The notes beneath the pieces are model-generated. The model saw only the letters and a list, made by a program, of their open reading frames with translations, made no database searches and was not told the DNA's origin. Positions 51,191-62,653 of a stretch of DNA of 64,000 nucleotides are shown here, in pieces; the first letter of the stretch is position 1, and every line of letters starts with the position of its first letter. Position numbers and translations under genes: made by a program. Where the stretch lies: positions 1,392,813 through 1,456,812 of the forward strand of contig VUYV01000179.1 in assembly GCA_008711295.1 (NCBI GenBank), in the 5' to 3' direction. The DNA comes from Anarhynchus alexandrinus. Taxonomy: Eukaryota; Chordata; Aves; Charadriiformes; Charadriidae.

Positions 51191-51759
51191 CTTCAGAAGA
51201 ATGGTTTGGGGGTTTTATCTCATTTGGCAAGTGGAGGTTGCTGTTTATTTGCAAAACAGCATTATGTTTCCCACCTCTGTTTAAAACCAGAAATAACTAA
51301 ATGGAGATTCAGAAAAGTTATTATAAACAGACTTACACCATGTATTAGTGAAATTTCAGCAAAGATTTCAGCATTGGTATTCTTTTCTAGCTACATTTAT
51401 ACTGCTTTTTATGAGCTAACCCGACGTGGACCAGAAAACCAGATTTGCATGCTGTATGGACTGCAAAGTTTTGAAAGTCCATGTTCAGCCATGTGCATCA
51501 AGTTAAAATGCCCTCAGACCTCCAGGTTGCCTAGACACTGTCCAACGGAAGATAAAATGCAGCTGGGCTGTGAAACATGATGATCTGTAGGACAGGGATT
51601 TTCCCCTTGTATTCGGCACTGGGAAGGCCACACCTCAAATACAGTGTGTAGTTTTGGGCCCTCACTACAAGAAAGACATTCAGGTGCTGGACCGTGTCCA
51701 GAGAATGGCAACAAAGCTGGTGAGGGATGTAGAGCATGTCTTATGAGGAGCAGCTGAGG
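51191..51759. repeat. Diverged, deleted third copy (fragment C)
   Basis: Bases 51191-51595 match 47682-48086 without indels but with about 17 substitutions (roughly 4%). At 51596 the match jumps to 48840, skipping 753 bases, and continues to 49004 with five substitutions and one missing base. Only AG is shared at the breakpoints. It carries the CR1 segment from 51596 on, but lacks the reverse-transcriptase palm part. An open frame of 136 codons crosses the left part. It is bounded by n on both sides, so its placement here is doubtful. Confidence 0.85.
51596..51759 (+). mobile_element. CR1 LINE fragment in fragment C
   Basis: Same CR1 text as 48840-49004 of copy A, with a one-base deletion in GGGCCC(C)TCAC and five substitutions near the deletion. 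The last 100 or so bases are identical to copy A. It has no 3' end because the fragment stops at the n. Confidence 0.85.
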
Positions 51760-51760
51760 N
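51760..51760. other. Assembly gap (single n)
   Basis: Separates fragment C from the start of copy B. Copy B starts in mid-sequence (counterpart of 47874), as expected for a contig edge rather than a natural breakpoint. Confidence 0.95.
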
Positions 51761-52012
51761 TTTTCTAGCTACATTTGTACTGCTTTCCATGAGCTAACCT
51801 GACATGGACCAGAAAGCCAGATTTGTATGCTGTATGGACTGCGAAGTTTTGAAAGTCCATGTTCAGCTATGTGCACCAAGTTAAAATGCCCTCAGACCTC
51901 CAGGATGCCTAGACACTGTCCAAGGGAAGATAAAATGCAGCTGGGCTGTGAAACATGGTGATCTGTAGGACAGTGTTGTACCCACCCATAAAGGATGAGG
52001 TAGTACTAAGGG

Positions 52013-52033
52013 GATCTGGTCTGAGACCAGATC
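52013..52033 (+). other. Perfect hairpin, copy B
   Basis: Identical to the hairpin in copy A: 9-base arms, TGA loop. Confidence 0.6.
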
Positions 52034-52186
52034 ATTTGTCTAACACTAGGCAACACCCCTTACACTAGGTCTCTTACAGGGACTATCCTGAGCAACTTCC
52101 TAGGCAGCAGATATGTCAATGGCTGTGAATACCCAGCTTGCAGTGAAATAGCCCAAAACACATCTCATAAATTGAAATAAAAGACA

Positions 52187-53284
52187 AATAAGCCACAGCT
52201 TATTGATGACAGAGCTCTTCCAAATCCTCCTGAAGGTCATATGTGGACTGACCACACTGAACGTAGAATTGTTGTGGTGAATGGAGTTAATTCCAGTCAC
52301 AAGTGGCGTTCCCGAGGGCTCAGTATTGGGGCTGGTTCTGTTTAATATCTTTGTCAATGACCTGGACGAGGGGATTGACTGCACCCTCAGTAAGCTTGCA
52401 GATGACACCAAGTTGGGTGGTGTGTTGATCTGCTGGAGAGTAGGATGGCTCTACAGAGGGATCTGGACAGGCTGCAATGATGGGCCAAGGCCAATTGTAT
52501 GAGACTCAACAAGATCAAGCTCTGGGTCCCGCATTTGGGTCACAACAACCCCATGCAGCTACAGGTTTGGGGAAGAGAGGGTTTGAAAGCTGCCTGGTGG
52601 AAAAGGAGCTGGGAGTGTTGGTTAAGAGCTGGCTGAATATGACCCAGCAGTGTGTCCAGGTGGCCAAGAAGGCCAATAGCATCCTGTCCTGCATCAGAAA
52701 TAGTGTGGCCAGCAGGACTAGGGAAGGGATTTTCCCCTTGTATTCGGCACTGGGAAGGCTGCACCTCGAATACAGTGTTCAGTTTTGGGCCCCTCACTAC
52801 AAGAAAGACATTCAGGTGCTGGACCGTGTCCAGAGAATGGCAACAAAGCTGGTGAGGGATGTAGAGCATGTCTTATGAGGAGCAGCTGAGGGAACTGGGG
52901 TTGTTTAGCCAGGAGAAAAGGAGGCTGAAGGGAGACCTTACCGCTCTCTACAACTACCTGAAAGCAGGTTGTAGAGAGGTGGGGGGGTCAGTCTCTTCCC
53001 CCAAGTAACAAGTGATAGGACAAGAGGAAACGACCTCAAGTTGTGCCAGGATATGTGTAGACTGGATATTAGAAAAAAATTCTTCACCAAAAGGGTTGTC
53101 AAACATTGGAACGGGCTGCCCAGGGAAGTGGTTGAGTCACCATCCCTGGAGGTATTTAAAAGATGTGTAGATGTGGCACTTAGGGACATGGTTTCATGGT
53201 GGTTTTGGCAGTGTTAGGTTAATGGTTGGACTTGATGATCTTAAAGGTCCCTTCCAACCTAGACAATTCTATGATTCTATGATT
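52187..53284 (+). mobile_element. CR1 LINE with partial reverse transcriptase, copy B
   Basis: Identical by eye to the CR1 of copy A, including its frameshifts and 3' tail. The identical disablements show that both derive from one insertion event followed by duplication (biological or in assembly), not from two insertions. Confidence 0.92.
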
Positions 53285-53426
53285 AAGTCAGTGCTTTGCA
53301 TTTTGGCATGTTTTTATTTGTTTGCTTTTAAATTATATCACCGCAGACAGGAACTAGCAGGAGGTGAGTATCTAGCTTGCTTGCGGTTCAAGTCCTGCAG
53401 CTCATTCTCATTGTCTGAAGATATAC

Positions 53427-53616
53427 CATTGCAGCTCTTTCCACAGCAGTCTTGGACATTCACCATGAACTGAAATGTGGCCGCACGCACTCTTATGACC
53501 CGATTAACTGTATTTTCCCCTAGAGGTCTATTCTGAAGCCCCTGGCAGTGAGGAAAGCACCGCCAGTTCTCGCTATCTGTTTTTTTAATGGGGTGTGACT
53601 CCACTCCGCAGTGATC
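53427..53616 (-). other. Candidate cysteine-rich exon, copy B
   Basis: Same segment as in copy A with the same splice-like borders. The only changes in the surrounding open frame are S to L and Q to R near its C-terminal end, outside the cysteine-rich part. Confidence 0.3.
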
Positions 53617-54505
53617 CTGAAAGGAGCAAAGGGCAGAAGTCGCCAGTTTCCCCGCTGAGCTCAGCTCTTGAGGCATCTAAAAAGAGAGTTCCAGAGTGCT
53701 TATCACATCTCTTACTGAAGATTTATTAACTGCAGAAATGTAATCCCGTTCAAGAATTTTGACTTGGCTCTTCCATTGCAGATATTTATTTGTGAGCTGT
53801 ACTGGTGGACGGGGGGAACTGTTGACCTAGAAAAGACTGCAACCATGAGCATCAGGGGAAAGCTATCAGTTAAACTTTCTACAAATATTGTATGGAAAAT
53901 CTCTTGACCTGCATTTATGTAACGGCTTTAGCTGTGATTATCACTGAGCTCAGACCATTCTTGCATGAACCGAAGGACAGAATCTCATGAGTGGCAGCTG
54001 CAATAGATGCACAGCCTTTATCCCTGGACACAGACATGGACGTGAACTGCTCACAAAATAACCATTCACTTCACTGATGGTCCTTAAATGCTAAAATGTC
54101 CACACAGGATTTTGCTTCCTGCAAGAACAACATAGGTTACTGGCTGATCAGGGAAGAAAAAGTAAACAGCTTAAGGTCCTTTTCCCCATCTTTAACATCT
54201 ATTGCTTTTCTTTCCTTGCATTGCAAAGAGAAGTATTAAATGACAGGATCAAGCTCCTGAAATGTAAGTGTTTTCAGTAACACTGGAGAGGGCAGAGCCA
54301 GGCAGGGACAAGGTTACTGTGGGATGTTAATTAGCTGCCCACTTGACCCGGTCTGCAACCCAGAATGAGTTTGTGCATTTAATTTATTTCACACATGACT
54401 TGCTCTTACAATCCTTTTCCCACAATGCCAACCAGACTATACAGTAACCTTGGGCTCTGCTTCTGATATTAACGGCTCTGCAGTGTGCTAAAGTCAGTAC
54501 AAGAA

Positions 54506-54530
54506 ATATGTGCACGCGTGCATGTGCACG
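54506..54530 (+). other. Alternating purine-pyrimidine tract, copy B
   Basis: Identical to the 25-base tract in copy A. Confidence 0.7.
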
Positions 54531-55075
54531 ACGGGTGGGATGGGGAGCATCCTTTGTTTTAGCAAAAGAGCTCATGTTTCTGAGGCAAATTGTGTGTGGT
54601 CGATGGATTAACAGGCAGGGACTTGACTCCTTCTGGGTCTATCCATTTACAAATGAGGCATAACCACCATTCCCTCTGTTACCTTTAATTAATGCCTGCA
54701 AAACTAGTCAGTACCACATTCACCTTAAAAGCTGGTGCCCTGAGCATCTCCTTTAAATATCTAGGAGCCGTGGGAAGCAACACTTAATAAGGACTTTCTT
54801 GTACAAATGGCTTGTGCTAGCGGACGGGGAGAAAAGCAGCTGACAGTAAACTGGGTGCCACACAGCAACCAAGCAAAGAGTAGCGCATTGTGTGGTGCAG
54901 GAGTGGGCATTTTTCCTCCTGGGATGAAGAGGAGAGGTGTGTTTCCTCTGATCTTTGCAGGAAAACCCACAAGTCTCAAATCTTAATGACACTGCCAATA
55001 CTTAGCCACTGATGGGCATTAAAATACCTTTCCTGAACTGCAACATATTTGCATCATGTCGAACCATCATCCAGG

Positions 55076-55996
55076 AGAGATAACATAGCACTTTGCAAGT
55101 CTCCTGCCACTTTTCTGCCCTGGTTCCCTTCCAAAGAGAAGTGTGTGGTGGGCAGAGGGCATGCAGACCTCTCCCCGATACTCATTCAGGCTTGTGCCGG
55201 AGTAAGCAACCATGCTGCTCCGCTCAGAGCAGACTAGGACCTTAGTGAGGACAGTGGGGTGCATGTAAACCCACCTACCGACCCCTTTCCAGGCTCTGAT
55301 TTAGCAGCAGTTTGTATGGATAGTTTAGTTCCCAGAACCAAATATCCACAATTTGCATGACAACAGGAATAAAATGCTGCCACCACACACTCACATATCC
55401 ATGTTTCTGGCTTGGATTATTTTAGAGCTTTGCTGCTTCTGGCTCTAAGCATTGTCCCACTGTGCTGAGCTATACAAATACAGAATAAAAAGATTATCTT
55501 TTTTTTTTTTCAGTCTAAGTACAAAACAATAAACAATAGGCAGGTAAAGAAGGAGAAAACACTATGACAGTATTCCTCAGCATGTAAGGGAAGACAAATG
55601 GCTTGTTTCATATTACAATAAAGGGGAACAGGCACAGATAAGAAATGACATTCTCAGATGGTCTTCCCCTAAGTCTAGCAAAGTGTGGGAGGGGAGGATT
55701 GTGCAGATGTGACAACCTGCAACCTTGTGGCTTCGTAACAGTCAAGACAGGAAATCACAAGAGCTTCAGCTCTCTTGCAGTGATGACAAAGTGATTTAGA
55801 GATATTATACCAAAAGCATCAGCAAGTTTCAAATATGGCCTGGGTTGACACTGAAGTCCAGATAAAAGTTCACATGTTTTATCCACTCTTACTTTGTTTG
55901 CAGCATTCCCATGCAGTAAGAAACAGCTGTAAAAGAGTTAACACAGCACAAGGCTCATCACAGATTAACCCCTAGGTCTTTTTTGCCTGCCTTTAG
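55076..55996. other. Single-copy stretch
   Basis: I see no gene. A T run and acceptor-like site at about 55499-55513 followed by CAG|GTAAAG at 55543 would bound a 30-base micro-exon, which I do not trust. Confidence 0.4.
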
Positions 55997-56119
55997 GCAG
56001 TTTGACTGCTGCGGATAGCTGAGCCATCTCACTTAAAAGTGGTTTGGCTGTGTCTAAAAACTCTACCTGTTGTCAGCTCTGTGCTGCACCCAGCAACTGC
56101 TGAGCAGAGATGCCCCCAG
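55997..56119 (+). other. Candidate 123-bp non-coding or 5' UTR exon
   Basis: Acceptor GTCTTTTTTGCCTGCCTTTAG ends at 55996; that is a nearly ideal pyrimidine tract. A donor CCCCAG|GTAAGAAG starts at 56120. Stops occur in every frame. An ATG 11 bases before the donor could begin a protein (ATG CCC CCA G|), so it may be an untranslated exon ending in a start codon, or a long non-coding RNA exon. A further CAG|GTAAGAGG donor lies at 56249/56250. Confidence 0.27.
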
Positions 56120-59100
56120 GTAAGAAGTGGCAGTTTCCAAGGGATTAAGGAAAAAACTGACTGAAGAGTTCCAAGGGGAAGATTAGTCATTGTGTGTTAA
56201 ACATGTTTAGCATGAACTAATGATCAGGCATACGAAAAGAAAGCCACAGGTAAGAGGTAATTAAATGAGGTTCTTGCAGTATAGTGGCTGCTTCTCAATT
56301 CTGTATCAAATGAAGCACATTACACTCTTAACAGGCAGCTATTTTTCTTCTACACGTGCTGACTGAACTTAACATTAAATACAGAGCGAAGAGCACTCTG
56401 CAGTGTGGAGTATTAAAAAAATGACATGACAAGGCGCTTCAGTTTTGAAACATGCTATAAATCAATTTGAAAAAAAAAAAAAAAGGATTAAGCCTAACAA
56501 GCTTGAAGGGAAGTAAACAAGCACATTGTTTACTGTTGGAAATTGTTTACTTGGTGTAATGTGTTTTTTAGGTCACCGTACCTGCATAGATAATTACAAT
56601 GAACTGCTCTCGTTAGCAGGATACATCTGATATATACTGCCACAGATTGTCACCACTGCATCATGGAAATTTGAACAGCAAAAGGCTGGTGAAGTGTGTA
56701 GATTTTTTAGGGAGATGAATGTGGAATAAGGACACCCATATGTAAGAATTAAGGCCACATGATTAATTTGTCTACAGCACACCTTCTTCCCATAGCACAG
56801 AAAAGCATTCTGTCTAGGTGAATCTGTTCTTCACAACCCAAGTGATCAAGTGTTCATTCTACAGCTGGGCTAAATAGAAATGGTCAAAAGGAAGTCTGGA
56901 AAATGCAATAGTTATAATTTATTATTTTAGTTGGCTGGGCACTTTGCAGCCAAACAGGAAGATGCAGTCTCTACTTGGAAAAGGCCCTTTTAGTATCACA
57001 GGTTTTTTGGTGGGTCACTCTTCCACCTACATGAAACCTCATGGTCCCTGAATACAAGAAACTCCAAAGTACAAGTAAGAAAATACAACAGGGTTTATGA
57101 TGTTTTTTAAAAAAAAACCCCAAAGATAGTGTTTCTATGAAAGGGTTAAGGCAGTGTCAAAAGAGAGAACTGCATATAGGTCTCTAGCAATAGTGACAGT
57201 GACATTGTAGGAACATCATATAGGTTAAGAATTACTCATTAGGAAGTTGTGTTCATTATTATGAATTGCCACAACAGTGCCTCAGACCCTTAAATGAGGT
57301 ACCGCTTTTCCATACAACCAGCAGAGAGAAAAAAAGTCGGTCATTCAGAGAATCATTTAGTGGTGCTTATGGAGCAGGCTGGTTCCTAACCTGATGAAAA
57401 CTCGTACTGCATGCTTGATGGAGTACAATAGGGTATGAACAAGAAGCATTTCTGGTTTTAAGGCTAGGGAATGGCCAGGACCAAGCAAGACCTAAGGATC
57501 TGCCCCACTGGCCTCTGACATTCAAAGCCTCCAAATTAAATAAGAAGTAGCAAAGGAAATCAGTTGTAAGGCATATTCTGGAGTCAAGCACTACTACTGC
57601 CATTTATGTCCTTGAAAAAACTCCTCCCAAACCTCTAATCACATCTTTAATGTAGCAGGATACATCTCATAAACAGACGAAAATTAATCGCGCTGAATTG
57701 TTCAGGAAGACATCACCCCCAGCAAACTCTGCTTGTCTCTTAAGTTCTTTGCAAACATCAGGTGATTACAAAGGCTTAAGGTTAACCTCTCTGGGCTGGA
57801 AAGCTGCTTCAGGAAGGCATAACAGGGGGCTGTGGTTTCCTGAGCAAATGCATTTGTGCACCAGGTGTCAGCACAGTACAATATTTCATTTCTGCAGCGA
57901 TCAAGCCTGAATAATATGGCTCTGGTTGCTCAGTTGTTAAATTGCTTCCTGATGTGTGTTTAATGCAGTCCGTAACTGCCCCTTTTTGCTATAATTTCTT
58001 TCATTAGTGCTCAGTTGTGTTTTTCTCTGTTTAGTGAAATGGCTCCTTGCCTTATTAGGCTGTGCAACCGCCTGATTATTTTTTCCATCATTTTCTCAGA
58101 AAAAAATATTTAATGTTGCAGTAAGAACCTAGCCTGAAAAGAAATTAATGCCGCGCTATGTAATCCAGAGTGATAAATGTCTTAAAGATATTTAGAAACA
58201 TGATTCAGGTCTTATGTGATGTTTTAGTTGCTGGTATTCTAGTCCTTAGAGTTTTAATTTAAAAGAATTTACGCAACTTATCTCCAGTAAAATAAAACCA
58301 ATGTGTTTCTAGTATCTATCTTCTAGTATCTATCTTTAGATACTCAGATTTTCATCTCCAAGCTCTCAGGTGGTGTTGAATGCTAAAGTCAAACTTGCCT
58401 TTACCCCTGCAAAAAGATAACCAAGCAGGTGGAGAAGGAAGAGAAGAGATACCACTTGGAAGGGAGAAGACATGCTCTCAAATGTCTACTCTGCTCAACC
58501 TGGAAGATGCTTTTTTAAATCCCAGAAAAGAATCCTGAGTCTCGGATCTTTTTGTAAAGACATTTCTTAAAATCTCTTTGCCTGGAGCTATTCCATTTTG
58601 TGTAAATAATTATTAATTGGAACAAGTGCCTGACCTTGCTTGCTCCCTCCAGATCCCTGGACAACACTCTAATGACCAAACAGTAACTCATTTTTTTGGC
58701 TTGTTTACTCTTAGGTGCATTGGATATCGAATTATTTATACAAAACCGAGCAACATCAGCAGGATTAATTTATCCAAACTGACCCAGCAGCTTCGTGATT
58801 ACAGCAACCTCTTGGACAGCAGGAAACCAACAATTACATCTCTGCTTCAAATCAAACAGCAACGGGAAACAAAACTAGGTTTTCCAAACCCAAGATGAGT
58901 CTCCCAGCTACTGAACAGTGGGGCAAAATCAAAGGAGGTCCCTGTTGAAAGGGCTTATACCAGATTTTCTCTGTATGTACAATGATATTTCAGCAATGTG
59001 TTTGGGAAACCCTAGAATATAAGATCTTTTCAGGGCTGCTGGGATGTCATTGAAGTTTTAGAGCAGCATGAGCAGTTGGGTGATGGGGTGCATTCCCACT

Positions 59101-62066
59101 CATGGACAGTAGTACCCAGAAAACACTGTCAACAAAAAATTAGGTACTCCAGGAATATAAGTCACAATGAAGTCATATGGGAAAGAAGTGGGATTTGGAA
59201 ATCTTGGCTCCACCTGAACATCAGGCTTCAGCATCTAAAATATCTGTTAGATACTTTTCTCCCTTTGCTATTCCCATTCAGATCAGGTGTACCTTTTGCT
59301 GGGCTTGTATCAACACATTTTATGTCTTAGACTGACTTGACACCAGAATGCTCGTGACTCTGGGCCTGGTGACCCAAATTGTAGTTTTCTGCATTTTATC
59401 TGAACAGTCTGTTTGTTAATAGTCAGCCTTGCTGTTCCCATTACAAGGAGAACTTGACATTGCCTCAGGCTTTTCTTTTCTTGCAAGGCTGCTTATTTAC
59501 AGAGAGCGCGCTCACAGTCCTATTTCTCTCCACTTAGGAGAAATTTCCTCTTCTTTCCTCAGTTCCTGAAGACCACATGCTAGCAGTCTTCCCATAAACC
59601 TTCTCCAAATTGTCTCATTGATTCTTCTGGAAGTATTTTCTGCTAATCCACTGCTTTCTGCTGTGCCCTGTATTTTCTTGTGGGCTGTTTCTGGTTCTGC
59701 CTATTCATATGCCATCCCTGCACCTCTATAAATGCACTGATACGTTCAGCAATGTTCACCTGTTATTTTGGCTGGTGGCTCCTGTTGCTCAAGGTACTCA
59801 ACTGGAAAAAGTTTAGTAGCTTACATTTCTGCTAAGGGAAAGTTAGACATGGCCATCACCTTCAGCCAATTACTACCCACTGCTCAGCATAACAGTACTT
59901 GAAATAAAAATGACACCAGGATTAAAAAAAGCAAAACAGATCAGTCTGCATCGTTGCCTTTCAATGTTGCTTATCAGCACTATAAAAGACATCTAACTTT
60001 CTTGGGATGGGATGAAAAGCGAGAAAAACTGAAAGAACTCAAAGTTTTTAAGGCGTTTTCTAAGTTTTATAAGAAAGGAGCTAGAACCATTCTCTTTAGT
60101 ATGCTCATGGCTATATGAATGCGTTAAATTATCTTTTTGATCAGCTGGAAATACAGTCTGGAACTGACCAGATCCAAAATTCATTAAGCCACAGGGGACA
60201 TTTTTATAGATGTCAGTGAACTCTGGGTAAGAATTTGAGGATGCAAGTAGAAAATCCAAGCATCTGCAATGAATGTAATTGAATAGGGTGAAGGAAATTC
60301 TGCTCATGAATGCCACAGCTGGAACTGCTGTAAGGCAGGCACTTATTTTAACACTTAGAAACACTGGTTTGGGTTTTTTTTTGCAAACCTACCCCTCAAT
60401 TAGGTCACAAAAGTTTTGCCAGCGTTGCCTCAAGTTTTGAAGCAGTTTCTTATCCTTAGAAATGTTCTGGTAAATCTTGGCTGAAGTCTGGAGCAGCGTT
60501 ATGGGGAACTGGATGTTTATTTTTTATTTTTCATTCCTCTGTGAACACTGAACTTCCTTTTTTTTTGTAATGACAAGGGAATGCAACAGTGCATCTCCTT
60601 TGGAGGTTTTTTTTTTTAACACTGTTGCCTTTTTCAGGCACAGTGAAGGCAATAATACAGCTCCATTTCTCCACTGTGCTGCCCTGAGATCCTGTGTAGC
60701 GGGCTAGGAAATCATGCATGTTGTTTCCAATAAGATACTACCTTCAGATACTCTCACATATAATCCTAAACGTGCCTGGAGCAGGTGATGTGCTAGGAGA
60801 ATATCCTAATATATTACTTTACTACAGAAGACACCGGCTCCTTGCTGGCACTTACAGCCCTTCTGAGCATGCACCTTTCTGTCCACTCTGGTTACAAATC
60901 TGCTGAGACTGCAGGATTTAAGTGGCAGGGGCTTTCTTTTTGTTATGTATTTCTATGCCATCCACTACAGAGGGACTTTGATCCATTTTTGTGGCTTCTA
61001 GGCTTCACTGAACCGAAACCGTTACAAACATAAAAAGATGATAATGTAATGAGCAAAAGAATGAGAACGCATATGAAAGCATGTCCAAATCAAGAGAAAG
61101 CTGGTAAAGCAGAATCAGAGAATCTCAAATATTAAGAACATATAAACAACAGGAATATCCTGGCTTGCTGTGGTCTCTTTTCTAGTAATGCAGGCAGTCG
61201 TACAATGTAGTCTTGTTCACAAACACATCAAGCTGCCTCCGGAGACCAAACAGGTTTCTTGTACCAGCATTTAAGTTTTCCCAGCTTTAAAAATAAATAT
61301 TTACTAAGGCCATGTTGCTGCATTTCTAGCAGTTTGTACAGGTATTTTATGTACCTTGACAATCTTGAGCATTTGAAAATGCTGTGTTAGACCTTGTCAG
61401 GTTCTTTTAAAGACAGTGCAGTTGCACAGCCCCAGCACTATGGTTTGCACACCTATTCAATGCCATAAATTAGAGTTCATACAGGTACAGAAATTGCAAT
61501 CAGGTTTTCCCGAAAGGGAAAGTGAGCAGGGGCACGGCCAGCAGTGAAAGGAGCTGACATCTGGCTTAGTACATCCTTGGTCTCCCTCTTCTGGCTCAGC
61601 TTGAAGGAACACACTTCATCTGTGATGTGCTGCAGCTCACCATCACCGCTACTGCCAGGTGGGTGAAGGGGACATTTGTGAAGAGGACTTGAAGAGAAAG
61701 CTGTTTTCGAGCACATGGCACCAGCATGGAGCACAGAGCAGTGGGCGTTTTCAAACTAGCTCTCCCACCCTCCTCCCATTTTTTGTGCACTGGCTTACAA
61801 CTTTGAGAAAATCACCAGATATCTCTTTAATACACACAGCAGGGGGGAAAAGGATAAAGGTGGTTTGGAAATATGAGTGGGTAAGAGGTTGTGACTCTAG
61901 ATGTTCTGATAAAGCTGAAAACGCTCAGCTCTGGCTATCTTGCATGTTTTACGTGCTTGCCAGCACTAAGGGCTTAGAAACTCTAAAACTCAGTTACTAA
62001 GTTACCGATCATTAAAATATCCACAAAGGCTGTTCTCCACATTTTTATCCTGTTAAAAAATTTTGT
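56120..62066. other. Gene-free stretch; possible conserved element near 57.9-58.2 kb
   Basis: I recognise no gene. About 57925-58210 has TAAT-rich, repeat-free, compositionally even sequence suggestive of a conserved non-coding element. A 14-base perfect tandem duplication sits at 58307-58334. A frame at 58617-58898 has an acceptor-like site at 58714. The 123-codon minus frame at 59993-60364 is unrecognised. Confidence 0.4.
58307..58334 (+). repeat. Perfect 14-bp tandem duplication
   Basis: TTCTAGTATCTATC occurs twice head to tail. Confidence 0.85.
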
Positions 62067-62653
62067 ATCAGAAATAGTGTGGCCAGCAGGACAAGGGAAG
62101 GAATTGTCCCCCTGTACTCAGCACTGGGAAGGCTGCACCTCAAATACCGTGTTCAGTTTTGGGCCCCTCACTACAAGAAAGACATTGAGGTTCTGCAGTG
62201 TGTCCAGAGAATAGCAACAAAGCTGGTGAGGAGTCTGGAGAACAAGTCTTATGAGGAGCGGCTGAGGGAACTGGGGCTGTTTAGCCTGGAGAAAAGGAGG
62301 CTTAGGGGAGACCTTATCGCTCTCTACAACTACCTGAAGGGAGGCTGTAGCAAAATGAGGGTTGGTCAAGTCTCCCAAGTAACAAGTGATAGGACAAGAG
62401 GAAACAACCTTAAGTTGAGCCGGGGGAGGTTTAGACTAGATATTAGGAAAAATGTCTTCACCAAAAGGGTTGTCAAGCATTGGTACAGGCTGCCCAGGGA
62501 AGTGGTTGAGTCACCATCCCTGAAGGTATTTAAAAGACATGTAGATGTGGCACTTAGGGACATGGCTTAGTGGCGGACTTGGCAGTGTTAAGTTTATGAT
62601 TGGACTTGATGATCTCAAAGGTCCTTTCCAACCTAAATGACTCTGTTATTCTA
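62067..62653 (+). mobile_element. CR1 LINE 3' fragment, youngest-looking copy
   Basis: A 5'-truncated CR1. One frame stays open from 62079 to the TAG ending at 62570 (163 codons) and encodes the C-terminal region of the CR1 reverse-transcriptase polyprotein: [75 protein letters not shown] and then ALRDMA. The 3' untranslated part ends with GATTGGACTTGATGATCTCA and CCTTTCCAACCTAAATGACT; the tail is slightly degraded. Catalytic palm and endonuclease are absent, so it cannot move by itself. The unbroken frame suggests it is younger than the copies at 48.3 or 31.5 kb. Confidence 0.93.

Larger units (their letters stand above)
51761..55075. repeat. Duplicated block, copy B
   Basis: Near-identical to 47874-51189. 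The differences I found from copy A are one T fewer in a T run (about 53313), a C for T in ATCACCGCAG, an A for G in CGGTTCAAGTCC, and TATTGC for TATAGC near 54201. Unlike copy A it runs on without a break into unique sequence at 55076, so it is the copy that joins the right flank. Confidence 0.9.

Noticed and set aside
47874..55075. A genuine recent tandem duplication
   Set aside because: Possible, but the borders coincide with n positions and identity is at allele level, so an assembly artefact is preferred until reads say otherwise.
58307..58334. Start of a satellite or CRISPR-like array
   Set aside because: Only two units without spacers; nothing in the window has regularly spaced repeats.
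59993..60364. 123-codon minus-strand open frame
   Set aside because: Long for this DNA, but no recognisable family, no clear splice context, and low-complexity F/S-rich ends; treated as chance.
62118..62378. 86-codon minus-strand frame
   Set aside because: Antisense to the open CR1 frame at 62079-62570.
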